From Streptomyces lydicus (lineage in GTDB: Bacteria > Actinomycetota > Actinomycetes > Streptomycetales > Streptomycetaceae), in assembly GCF_000717345.1 (NCBI RefSeq), contig NZ_JNZA01000002.1:248001-312000 (forward strand): 64,000 nt of DNA, in the 5' to 3' direction. The position numbers and the translations under genes are program-made. The notes beneath the pieces were generated by a model, which did not search any database, was not told where the DNA came from, and worked only from the letters and a program-made list of their open reading frames with translations. Shown one piece after another: positions 49,263 through 57,263 of the stretch. Positions within the stretch are counted from its first letter, which is position 1. Each line of letters starts with the position of its first letter.

Positions 49263-50627
49263 TCAGAAGCCGCCGTCGCCGCCCCCGCCGAAACCGCCCC
49301 CGTCGAAGCCGCCGCCGTCACCGAAGCCGCCGCCGAACCCGCCGCCGAAGTCATCGGGGTTGAAGTCGGAGCCGGAGTAGTCACCGCCGTCGACGCCCCC
49401 GGGACCGCCGAAGTCCGCGCCGTAGGCGGGGGACGACATCATCACGTTGCCGAGCAGCGTGCCGACCAGGAGGCCGGGCAGCAGACCGCCGCCGAAGTAG
49501 CCGCCGGCCCAGGGGCCGTAGGCCGGACCCGCCTCCCAGTACGGGCGGTCGCCGCTCTCGGTGCGGACCGTACGGGCCAGCGGCTCCCGGCCGTCGTCCA
49601 GCCGGCTCTTGTCCGCCGCGCAGACCGGAACGGTACGCGCCGCGCCACCGGCCGGGGCCCACTGGACGTCGACGACGGACGGACCGTGCCGCGGGTCGAA
49701 GAAGCACGGCAGCCGGCGCTCGGGCAGCGGCCGGCCCTCGCGCCGCGCGGCCAGGGTGGCCAGCGAGAACCGGCCGTCCTCCAGCGCCTTGGTCACCCCC
49801 TGCACGTCACCGGGGTGCTCGGCCGCCGCCATCGCCGACTTGGCCGACTCGTAGGCGTCCAGCGCATGGCTGTAGTCCGCGCGCATCGCGTCGTCCGCGC
49901 CGGGCTCACCGGGGTTGAAGTCGAGCCGGTCCAGTTCCTCGCCGAAGGCGGTGATGTCCTCGTCGACGACGACCCGCAGGTCCTCCAGCGCGGCCCGCTC
50001 CTCCTCGGCCCGCCGCTTGCGGGTGCGGCGGACCAGGGCGTACGCGCCCCCGCCGCCCACGACCAGCAGGACGCCCAGGCCGATCGCCGTGCCGGTGTCG
50101 ACGCCGGAGCCACCGGTGCTGCCCCAGGAGTCGGGGGCGTGGCCGTTGGCCGACCGGGTCGCCGAGTCGACGAAGCTGTTCAGGCGCTCGTCGACCGTCG
50201 GGTACTGGGAGCGCTTCACCGAGCCGACGAGGTTCTGCACCGAACTGCGCGGCATCACCCGGGGGTCGGCGCCGGCGTTGAAGCCGTTGCCGAGTTCGAC
50301 CGCGTAGACGCCGCTGATGCCGACCTTGGTCCGCAGATCCCGCAGCAGCGTGCCGGGCTGGTACTCGGCGGCGCGCGGCAGCACGGCGACGAAGACCGGC
50401 TTGTCCGCGTCCTTGATCTTCTTGGCCAGCGCGTCGGCCTGGGCGGCGGAGAGCTGGCCGGAGGCGCGCGGATCGACGTAGACCGGGCGCTTCTTCAGGG
50501 CGGTCGCCGCCTCGTCGAGGCCGCCCGCGGCCCGGGCGCCGGGCGCCAGCAGGGCGGCCACCGCCAGCAGCGCGGCGACCAACAGCACGACCGGTCCGAT
50601 CAGCCCACGACGAGTTGCGGTGTTCAT
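49263..50627 (-). CDS. Membrane protein with Gly-rich C-terminus (TPM-like N-terminal region)
   Basis: This 454-residue protein has a signal/anchor (VVLLVAALLAVAALLAPGARA), an outer domain (about 35-155; VFVAVLPRAAEYQPGTLL) resembling TPM-type phosphatase-like domains, a membrane helix (about 175-198), a cytoplasmic helical region (about 205-300), a cysteine segment (LPCFFDPRHGPSV) and a Gly/Asp/Phe-rich tail ending GGFGGGGDGGF. The function is not known; TPM-related proteins often relate to membrane repair. Start ATG at 50627. Confidence 0.75.
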   Translation of the reverse strand: MNTATRRGLIGPVVLLVAALLAVAALLAPGARAAGGLDEAATALKKRPVYVDPRASGQLSAAQADALAKKIKDADKPVFVAVLPRAAEYQPGTLLRDLRTKVGISGVYAVELGNGFNAGADPRVMPRSSVQNLVGSVKRSQYPTVDERLNSFVDSATRSANGHAPDSWGSTGGSGVDTGTAIGLGVLLVVGGGGAYALVRRTRKRRAEEERAALEDLRVVVDEDITAFGEELDRLDFNPGEPGADDAMRADYSHALDAYESAKSAMAAAEHPGDVQGVTKALEDGRFSLATLAARREGRPLPERRLPCFFDPRHGPSVVDVQWAPAGGAARTVPVCAADKSRLDDGREPLARTVRTESGDRPYWEAGPAYGPWAGGYFGGGLLPGLLVGTLLGNVMMSSPAYGADFGGPGGVDGGDYSGSDFNPDDFGGGFGGGFGDGGGFDGGGFGGGGDGGF

Positions 50628-50830
50628 GGGTTCGACGCTACCCGAACGGCACTTTCCAGACATCACCGGTCCGGTGATCCTTCCGGTCCGGCCGCCGGGA
50701 TTCTCTCCCGCCACCGAGGGCCTGTCGCGCCGGAAATGACCATCCAGGTGATCGCTCCGCGCGTCGTTTTTGGCGTCCCGAGTGCCGGGGATGCTCCGGC
50801 TCGTCCCTCCCCCGAGGAAACGAGGAGACG

Positions 50831-51370
50831 ATGTCCAGGGCCGCTTCGATAGCCACCAATCTGGCCGTCGCCGTCGCCGCCACCGCCGTCGGCTGCACGG
50901 TGGTCGTCACACTCACCCCCGGGCATCCCGCCCCGGACCCGGTCAAGCCGGCGGCCCGCAGCGCCCTGGCCGCGGCGACCGGACACCCGGGCGCGGCGGC
51001 GCGGGCCGCGACCTCCGCGCTCGGCGCGGGTGCCACGGACCCCGAGGCCGAGCTGCTCGCCACGCCCGTGGCGGGCCGGATCGAGGTGACCGCGCCGCAG
51101 GCCGGGGTGAACTTCAAGTCGAACGGCAGCTCCGTCGTGGCCTGGACGAACACCACGGGCCAGCAGGTGGACATCTGGCTGAACGCGGACATGGGCCACG
51201 GCCGTACCCAGCGGATGGGCCTGGTCGCGACCAAGGCGGGCGCCGGCCGCACCGGCGAGGCGATCGTGACGCTGCCCCGGGTGCCGCCGGGCCCGCACTA
51301 CTTCCTGGAAGTGGTGGCCGGTGACGGCGCGGTCCGCGGCTTCAGCCGGACCTTCGCCGTCACCGAATGA
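50831..51370 (+). CDS. Exported Ig-like (Kre9/KNH-type) protein
   Basis: This 179-residue protein has an N-terminal membrane/signal segment (ASIATNLAVAVAATAVGCTVVV), a low-complexity Ala-rich linker (about 35-80) and a small beta domain from about 85 (IEVTAPQAGVNFKSNGSSVV, WTNTTGQQVDIWL) that resembles the Kre9/KNH-like Ig domain seen in fungal wall proteins and some bacterial exported ones. Function unknown; cell-surface location expected. GAGGAGACG precedes ATG at 50831. Confidence 0.7.
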   Translation: MSRAASIATNLAVAVAATAVGCTVVVTLTPGHPAPDPVKPAARSALAAATGHPGAAARAATSALGAGATDPEAELLATPVAGRIEVTAPQAGVNFKSNGSSVVAWTNTTGQQVDIWLNADMGHGRTQRMGLVATKAGAGRTGEAIVTLPRVPPGPHYFLEVVAGDGAVRGFSRTFAVTE

Positions 51371-51378
51371 CCGGTGTC

Positions 51379-52539
51379 CTACGGCGCGTCCAGACCGACC
51401 AGCCCGGCGAGTGCCTCCCGGTGGCGGCCCGGCGACCCCAGCGCGAGCTCGTCGCTCTTGGCCCGCTTGAGGAAGAGATGCGCCGGGTGTTCCCACGTCA
51501 TCCCGATGCCGCCGTGCAGCTGGACGCACTCCTCGGCGGCGCGCACCGCGACCGGCGCGCAGTACGCCTGGGCGACCGCCACCGCCACCGCGGCGTCGGG
51601 GCTGCCGGTGGCCAGCGCGTCCGCGGCGTTACGGGCGGCGGCGCGGGCCGAGGCGACCTCCAGCCACAGAGCGGCCATCCGGTGCTTGAGCGCCTGGAAC
51701 GAACCGACGGGGCGGCCGAACTGGGTGCGCTCGGCGGTGTGCCGCACGGTCTCGGTCAGACACCACTCGGCGACGCCCAGCTGTTCGGAGGCGAGCAGCC
51801 CGGCGCCGGTGAGCAGGGCGCGTTCGACCGCCGCGCGGGCGCGGTCCCCGGCGGCGAGGAGGCGGCCCCGGGCGCCGTCGAGGGTGAGGTGGCCCAGGGG
51901 GCGGGTGAGGTCGAGCGGGGTGACGGCCTCGGTGCGGACGCCGTCCGCGGCGGCCTCGACCGCGTGCAGCTCCGGACCGTCGGGCCCCTGCGCCAGGACG
52001 AGCAGCAGCTCGGCGGCCGCGACGTCGGCGACCGAGGTCACCCGGCCGGTCAGCACGCCGGCCGGGTCGGCCCGTACGGCCGGCTCCGGCAGCCCGCCCG
52101 GTGCGGTCGGCAGCGGGAGGGCGAGCACGCCGACGGTGCGGCCCTCGGCGAGCGCGGCGAGCGGTGTGGCGACCTCCTCCCGGTCGTGGTCGAGGGCGAG
52201 CAGCGCGGTCACCGCGATGACCGCGCTGGTCAGGTACGGGACGGGCGCGACCGAGCGGCCCAGTTCCTCCATCACGACGGCGGCCTCACGGGTGCTCGCG
52301 CCCGCCCCGCCGAGCTTTTCCGGCACCAGCAGGCCCGCGGTGCCGATGCCGGTGGCGAGCGCCCGCCACAGTCCGGTGTCGTAGGGGACGTCCGACTCCA
52401 GGCCGGCGAGCACGGTGGCCGGGTCGCTGCGATCGGCGAGCAGCGACCGGACGGCGTCGCGCAGCGCGTCCTCGTCCTCGGAGTAGAGGAGGTCGGGGTC
52501 GGGCGTCGGGGCGGCCGACGGGCGGGTCTCGGCGGTCAT
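51379..52539 (-). CDS. Acyl-CoA dehydrogenase family subunit without a visible catalytic Glu
   Basis: This 386-residue protein has the acyl-CoA dehydrogenase fold (QFGRPVGSFQALKHRMAALW, CVQLHGGIGMTWEHPAHLFL). Where catalytic members have an EGT motif near the C-terminus, it reads FLKRAKSDELALGSPGRHRE, with no such Glu motif. This pattern is typical of the non-catalytic partner in heteromeric FadE28/FadE29-like pairs. The ATG overlaps the next gene's stop by ATGA. It is the last gene of the leftward unit that also contains a complete dehydrogenase and a quinone oxidoreductase. Confidence 0.87.
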   Translation of the reverse strand: MTAETRPSAAPTPDPDLLYSEDEDALRDAVRSLLADRSDPATVLAGLESDVPYDTGLWRALATGIGTAGLLVPEKLGGAGASTREAAVVMEELGRSVAPVPYLTSAVIAVTALLALDHDREEVATPLAALAEGRTVGVLALPLPTAPGGLPEPAVRADPAGVLTGRVTSVADVAAAELLLVLAQGPDGPELHAVEAAADGVRTEAVTPLDLTRPLGHLTLDGARGRLLAAGDRARAAVERALLTGAGLLASEQLGVAEWCLTETVRHTAERTQFGRPVGSFQALKHRMAALWLEVASARAAARNAADALATGSPDAAVAVAVAQAYCAPVAVRAAEECVQLHGGIGMTWEHPAHLFLKRAKSDELALGSPGRHREALAGLVGLDAP

Positions 52540-53720
52540 CGGGGGAGGTCCTTCCACGCGACGTCCTTGTCGGTGCGCGGCTCGGGCGGCAGGCCCAGCA
52601 CGCGTTCGGCGACGATGTTGAGCAGCACTTCGGAGGTGCCTCCTTCGATGGAGTTCCCCTTGGCGCGCAGATAGCGGTAGCCGGCCTCGCGTCCGGTGAA
52701 GTCGACGCCGTCGGGGCGGCGCATCGTCCAGTCGTCGTAGGTCAGTCCGTCCTCCGCGAGGAACTCCACCTCCCAGCCGCTGATCTCCTGCGCGAGGCGG
52801 GCGAAGGCCAGCTTCATGCCGCTGCCCTCGGGGCCGGGCTGGCCCTTGGTCAGCTGCTGGCGCAGCCGCTCGCCGGTGAGCCGGGCGACCTCGGCGTCCA
52901 CCCACAGCTTCAGCAGCCGCTGGTGCAGGTCGTGGGTGCGCAGTGCGGGGCGGGCGCGCCAGTCGGCGGCGGCGACGCCGATCATGCCGCCTTCGCGGGG
53001 GATGCGGGAGCCGCCGATGGCGACCCGCTCGTTCATCAGCGTGGTCTGGGCGACCTTCCAGCCCTCGCCGACCGCGCCGAGGCGGTGGGCGTCGGGGATC
53101 CGGACACCGGTCAGGAAGACCTCGTTGAACTCGGCCTCACCGGTGATCTGCCGCAGCGGCCGCACCTCGACGCCGGGGTCGGTCATGTCGCAGATGAAGT
53201 AACTGATGCCGCGGTGCTTGGGCACGTCGGGGTCGGTGCGGGCGATCAGGATGGCCCAGCGGGCCAGGTGTGCGCTGGACGTCCAGACCTTCTGTCCGTC
53301 GACGACCCAGCCTCCCTCGTCATCCCGTACCGCGCGGGTCGCCAGCGCCGCCAGGTCGGAGCCGGCGCCCGGCTCGCTGAAGAGCTGGCACCACACTTCC
53401 TCGCCGGTCCACAGGGGGCGCAGGAAGCGCTGCTTCTGCTCGTCGGTGCCGAACCGGAGGACGGTGGGCGCGGCCATGCCGAGGCCGATGCCGATCCGGC
53501 CGGGGTCGTTGTCGGGGGCGCCGGCGGCCGCCAGTTCCGCGTCCACCACCGCCTGCAGGGACCGCGGCGCGTCCAGCCCGCCGAGGCCGGCCGGGAAGTG
53601 GACCCAGGCGAGTCCGGCGTCGAAGCGGGCGCGGAGGAACTCCAGCCGGTCGGTGGTGGCGGGCGGGTGCGCGGCCAGCAGCTCGGCGGTGCGGCGGCGC
53701 AGGTCCTGGGCGTCGGTCAT
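52536..53720 (-). CDS. Acyl-CoA dehydrogenase (catalytic partner)
   Basis: This 394-residue flavoprotein has LFSEPGAGSDLAALATRAV, DGQKVWTSSAHLARWAIL and the late motif GNSIEGGTSEVLLNIVAERV with the probable catalytic Glu. It likely forms a heteromer with the adjacent subunit, as in steroid-side-chain-degrading FadE pairs, but could act on other branched acyl-CoAs. It overlaps its neighbours on both sides by 4 bases (ATGA). Confidence 0.9.
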   Translation of the reverse strand: MTDAQDLRRRTAELLAAHPPATTDRLEFLRARFDAGLAWVHFPAGLGGLDAPRSLQAVVDAELAAAGAPDNDPGRIGIGLGMAAPTVLRFGTDEQKQRFLRPLWTGEEVWCQLFSEPGAGSDLAALATRAVRDDEGGWVVDGQKVWTSSAHLARWAILIARTDPDVPKHRGISYFICDMTDPGVEVRPLRQITGEAEFNEVFLTGVRIPDAHRLGAVGEGWKVAQTTLMNERVAIGGSRIPREGGMIGVAAADWRARPALRTHDLHQRLLKLWVDAEVARLTGERLRQQLTKGQPGPEGSGMKLAFARLAQEISGWEVEFLAEDGLTYDDWTMRRPDGVDFTGREAGYRYLRAKGNSIEGGTSEVLLNIVAERVLGLPPEPRTDKDVAWKDLPR

Positions 53721-54715
53721 CGGGTCGCCTCCGCTCCGGGGACCACCACGAGCCGGCCGACGGAGGTGCCGTCGGCGACCCGCTGCACGGCCTCGGCGGC
53801 CTCCGCGAGCGGAACCCGTCCGCCGATCAGCGGCTTGATCACGCCCTGTGCGGCGAGCTTGGTCAGCTCCTCGTGGCAGGCGTCGACGGCGGCCGGGTCC
53901 TTGGTGTTGTACAGGCCCCAGTGGAGGCCCAGGATCGCGTAGTTCTTCACGAGGGCGTGGTTGAGCGCCGGGCTGGGGATGCTGCCGCCGGCGAAGCCGA
54001 CGACGACGATGCGGCCCTCGAAGGCGATGCACTTGACGGACTTGGCGTACGCGTCGCCGCCCACCGGGTCGTAGACGACGTCCGCGCCGCGGCCGCCGGT
54101 GGCCTCCTTGACGGCGGCGACGAGGTCGTCAGAGCGCCGGTCCAGGACCAGGTCACAGCCGAGTTCCCGGGCGGTGCGGGCCTTGTCCGCGCCGCCCACC
54201 ACGCCGATGACCTGCGCGCCGGCGGCCTTGCCGAGCTGTACGGCGGCGCTGCCGACGCCCCCGGCCGCGGCGTGCACCAGCAGCGTCTCGCCCGCCCGGA
54301 GACGGGCCCTGCGGTGCAGTCCGAACCAGCCGGTCTGGTAGCCGATGTGGAGGGCGGCGGCCTCGGCGTCGTCCAGGGCCTCGGGGGCGGGGCGGACCGT
54401 CGCCGCGTCGACGACCGCGAGCTCGGCGAAACCGCCGTCCGGAAGGGGTGGCTGGGCCAGCACCCGTGCGCCCACCTCGCCGGCCGCGCCGTCCCCCGCG
54501 GCGAGCACCTCACCGCAGATCTCCACGCCCGGGGTGAAGGGCAGCGGCGGCCGGACCTGGTAGTGGCCACGGCACAGCAGCGCGTCCGGGAAGTTGACGT
54601 TGGCGGCCCGCACCCGCAGCAGCAGTTGCCCCGGCCCCGGCTGGGGGTCCGGCACCTCCTCCAGCCGCATCACTTCACGCGGCTCTCCGTTCGCGTGTAC
54701 GCGCCATGCCTTCAC
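53717..54715 (-). CDS. NADPH:quinone oxidoreductase family protein
   Basis: This 332-residue zinc-independent MDR enzyme has RAANVNFPDALLCRGHYQ, PFTPGVEICGEV, the nucleotide motif LLVHAAAGGVGSAAVQLGKA and DVVYDPVGGDAYAKSVKC. It probably reduces quinones or enones with NADPH. GTG at 54715 follows TGGAGG; a 16-residue upstream in-frame extension is Pro/His-rich and unlikely. It heads a leftward unit with two acyl-CoA dehydrogenases, with a TetR-like operator candidate 68 bases upstream. Confidence 0.9.
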   Translation of the reverse strand: MKAWRVHANGEPREVMRLEEVPDPQPGPGQLLLRVRAANVNFPDALLCRGHYQVRPPLPFTPGVEICGEVLAAGDGAAGEVGARVLAQPPLPDGGFAELAVVDAATVRPAPEALDDAEAAALHIGYQTGWFGLHRRARLRAGETLLVHAAAGGVGSAAVQLGKAAGAQVIGVVGGADKARTARELGCDLVLDRRSDDLVAAVKEATGGRGADVVYDPVGGDAYAKSVKCIAFEGRIVVVGFAGGSIPSPALNHALVKNYAILGLHWGLYNTKDPAAVDACHEELTKLAAQGVIKPLIGGRVPLAEAAEAVQRVADGTSVGRLVVVPGAEATR

Positions 54716-54782
54716 CTGGTGCCTCCAGTGACCTTGGATACGCGGGTGGGGCGGAGGGCGCACCGGCCCCTCGCCAGCGACA

Positions 54783-54798
54783 TACTAAGCGGTCGGTA
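54783..54798. promoter_or_regulatory. TetR-like operator candidate TACTAAGCGGTCGGTA
   Basis: A 16-base near-palindrome (10 of 16 positions symmetric) of the TACnnACCGnnCGGT type often bound by TetR regulators of acyl-CoA breakdown. It lies upstream of the quinone oxidoreductase/acyl-CoA dehydrogenase operon. Confidence 0.4.
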
Positions 54799-54870
54799 TC
54801 ACGTACGGAACCGTCTCCGTCGAGTCTTGGCCACCTCGTCCGCCCCCGGCCCGCCCGTACCGCTCCCCCC

Positions 54871-54891
54871 GACCCTGGTACTGACAGGGTC
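54871..54891. promoter_or_regulatory. Inverted repeat GACCCTG-N7-CAGGGTC
   Basis: Perfect 7-base arms with a 7-base spacer, ending about 17 bases before the XRE/MmyB-type regulator start. Position and symmetry fit an autoregulatory operator that overlaps the promoter. Confidence 0.5.
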
Positions 54892-54908
54892 AGGCTCCCG
54901 CCCGCCCG

Positions 54909-55823
54909 ATGGCGGAGACTGCCGGCATGGACTCACCCGCCACGGACTCCCCCAACACGCTGGGGAACTTTCTGCGCACCCGCCGCGCCCGGCTCCGGCC
55001 CGAGGACGTCGGGGTGGTCTCCTACGGGGCGCGGCGCCGGGTACCGGGCCTGCGCCGCGAGGAGCTGGCGCAGCTGGCCGGGGTCAGCGTCGCGTACTAC
55101 ACCCGCCTCGAACAGGGTCAGAGCCACAACGCCTCGGAGGGGGTGCTGGACGCCCTGGCCCGCGCGCTGCGACTGTCCGCCGACGAGCGGGCCCATCTGC
55201 GGGCGCTGGCCCGGCCCGTCAGGGCCCGCCGCCGCCCGGCCGTCCGCCACGACAAGGCGCGCCCCGGGGTACGGCAGTTGCTCGCCGCCGTGGCGGGCGT
55301 ACCGGCCGTCGCGCTCGGTCCGCGGTTCGAGATCCTCGCGTGGAACCGGCTGGGGCACGCCCTGCTCGCCGGGCACCTCGACGTCGACAGCCCCGACCGC
55401 CCGCTGGACCGCCCCAACGCGCAGCGGATGCTCTTCCTCGACCCGCACACCCGGGAGCTGTACCCGGACCGGGACCAGGAGGTCCGGCGCGCCGTCTCCG
55501 CCCTGCGGGTGACCGCCGGGCAGCATCCGGACGATCCTCAGCTCACCGAGCTGATCGGCGAGTTGTCGATGAAGTCCACCGAGTTCGCCGCCCTGTGGTC
55601 CCGGCACGTGGTGAGCAACTGCACCTTCGGCACCAAGCGGTTCCACCATCCGCTGGTGGGCGGACTGGAGCTGGATTTCGAGATGCTGCAGACGCCGGAC
55701 GGCTCCGGGCAGGGCGTGCTGATGTACACCGCCGCGGAGGGCTCGCCGTCCGAGGCGGCGCTACGCCTGCTCGCCGCGGAGCGCGGACCAGAACCCCGGG
55801 TCCTCGAACCCGAGCGCCCATAG
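54909..55823 (+). CDS. XRE/MmyB-type HTH transcriptional regulator
   Basis: This 304-residue regulator has an N-terminal helix-turn-helix (about 15-85; VPGLRREELAQLAGVSVAYYTRLEQG) and a C-terminal MmyB-like ligand-binding domain (about 105-285; AVALGPRFEILAWNRLGHAL, FHHPLVGGLELDFEML). Such proteins usually control an adjacent oxidoreductase gene. The ATG at 54909 lies just after an inverted repeat; an ATG at 54927 is an alternative. Its 3' end overlaps the convergent GH18 gene by 63 bases. Confidence 0.9.
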   Translation: MAETAGMDSPATDSPNTLGNFLRTRRARLRPEDVGVVSYGARRRVPGLRREELAQLAGVSVAYYTRLEQGQSHNASEGVLDALARALRLSADERAHLRALARPVRARRRPAVRHDKARPGVRQLLAAVAGVPAVALGPRFEILAWNRLGHALLAGHLDVDSPDRPLDRPNAQRMLFLDPHTRELYPDRDQEVRRAVSALRVTAGQHPDDPQLTELIGELSMKSTEFAALWSRHVVSNCTFGTKRFHHPLVGGLELDFEMLQTPDGSGQGVLMYTAAEGSPSEAALRLLAAERGPEPRVLEPERP

Positions 55824-56837
55824 GCCGGTCCCCCGCACCCCGTACTTCCGCAGCAGCGGCAACTGGGCCCGCACGCCCCGGGCGTCCTGGTACCAGACCT
55901 CGTGCGGCACGCCGTCCTTCTCGTAGACGAAGTGCGGGGTGCCCGACGCCGCGTCGAAGAGGTACTCGGCGTCCTCCCGCTCGCGCAGCGCCTCGGCTTC
56001 CTTCCAGGTCAGGTGGGCGGCATGGCCCTTGATCCCGGTGACCCAGTCCCAGCCGTAGCCCGGGAAGGCCACCTCGATCTTGTGCCGGGGGATGGTGTCG
56101 GTGGCGTAGCGCAGGAACTCGTCGTACCAGTCCCGGGCGGACAACGGGCCCGCCTCGCCACCCGACCAGTGCAGGTCGTAGCCCATGATCCGGACCCGGT
56201 CGGCGTACCGGCCGAGCTTCTCGTAGTCGAACGCCGTGCCGGAGCCGCGGACCCGGGCGAGCACGGTGACCACACACTGCTTGTCGCGGGCGTGCAGCCG
56301 GGCGCACAGCTGCTTCACGAGCGCGTTGTAGCCGGTGCGGACCCGCTCGCGGGCCTCCTTGTCCCCGGTGAGCGCCATCGCTTCGTAGTCGAGGTCGAGG
56401 CCGTCGTACGCGCGGCTCGCCACCAGGTCCAGCAGGGTGTCCACGTGCAGCCGCCGTCGCTCGGGGTCGTGCATCAGGGCGGCCATCTTCTCGGCGCCGA
56501 GGGTCTCGGTCACCGTCGGCACGACGTCGATCCCGGCGTCGTGCAGCCCGTCGATGATGCCGCGCCGGCCCGCCCCCTGATGGCCCGTGACGACGTCGTC
56601 GGACGAGGTCTGGTACCAGAAGGGGCTGACGGTGTGCAGCTGGGAGGCGTGCCGCAGGGCGTCGCGATAGGCGGCGTCGACATCACCCCAGTAGGGCAGC
56701 CAGGCCGAGACGGTGCGCCCGCGGGCCCTGGGTGACTCGGCGGCCGCGGCGGCCGGGGCGAGCGGCCCGGCGAGCACCGCGAGGGCCAGCAGAAGCGCGA
56801 GGGCGGCGCGCTTCCGGGTTCCTGAGGGGTGGTCCAT
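55761..56837 (-). CDS. Secreted glycoside hydrolase family 18 protein
   Basis: This 358-residue exported protein has a signal peptide (LALLLALAVLAGPLAPAAAAA) and a GH18 TIM barrel. The catalytic motif DxxDxDxE is YDGLDLDYEAM (Glu near residue 172), with MGYDLHWSGGE and YGWDWVTG later in the barrel. It may hydrolyse chitin-like or peptidoglycan-like beta-1,4 amino sugars; the closest visible relatives are spore-wall/YaaH-type single-domain members. No carbohydrate-binding module. Its last 63 bases overlap the MmyB-type gene on the other strand. Confidence 0.88.
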   Translation of the reverse strand: MDHPSGTRKRAALALLLALAVLAGPLAPAAAAAESPRARGRTVSAWLPYWGDVDAAYRDALRHASQLHTVSPFWYQTSSDDVVTGHQGAGRRGIIDGLHDAGIDVVPTVTETLGAEKMAALMHDPERRRLHVDTLLDLVASRAYDGLDLDYEAMALTGDKEARERVRTGYNALVKQLCARLHARDKQCVVTVLARVRGSGTAFDYEKLGRYADRVRIMGYDLHWSGGEAGPLSARDWYDEFLRYATDTIPRHKIEVAFPGYGWDWVTGIKGHAAHLTWKEAEALREREDAEYLFDAASGTPHFVYEKDGVPHEVWYQDARGVRAQLPLLRKYGVRGTGLWALGFEDPGFWSALRGEQA

Positions 56838-56907
56838 GTCCCGAGCGTCACCCGGGCCGGTGACTGACGCACCGTCAAACAGTCCGAACGGGGCGGCCGT
56901 CGCGCAC

Positions 56908-57087
56908 TCAGCGGACATCCGTCCCCGCGGACACCTCCGGGGCCCTGGCCCGCCGACGGCGGCGGCGGCGGGAGCGGAGTGCGGCGCCCAGACCGGCGGC
57001 CACCGCCGCCGCCACGAGTTGCGCGGGGAGCTGCGTGAGCAGGCCGTGTGCGAGTTCGGACAGCAGGTGGTTGAGTTGGCGGGACAT
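56908..57087 (-). CDS. Small hypothetical protein with basic patch
   Basis: This 59-residue protein has a hydrophobic stretch (LLTQLPAQLVAAAVAAGLGAAL) followed by eleven near-consecutive Arg residues and an acidic end. The ribosome site before the ATG at 57087 is weak. Real but unknown, or a spurious open frame; the hydrophobic-then-arginine order suggests a membrane peptide. Confidence 0.45.
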   Translation of the reverse strand: MSRQLNHLLSELAHGLLTQLPAQLVAAAVAAGLGAALRSRRRRRRRARAPEVSAGTDVR

Positions 57088-57263
57088 GGTGTGCTTTCTG
57101 ACGGTGCCGGAAGGGGAATCGTCGGGCACTCCGGTCGCCTGGGGGCGCCGCGACAACGTGGGGACCACGGTGTCCCGGCTCCCCCCGGCCTATCCACTTG
57201 TCCGGGCCCGCGCGGGAACAAGCCCGGACAAGCCAGCCGCGGGAGAGGGACGGGCACGCTGCG

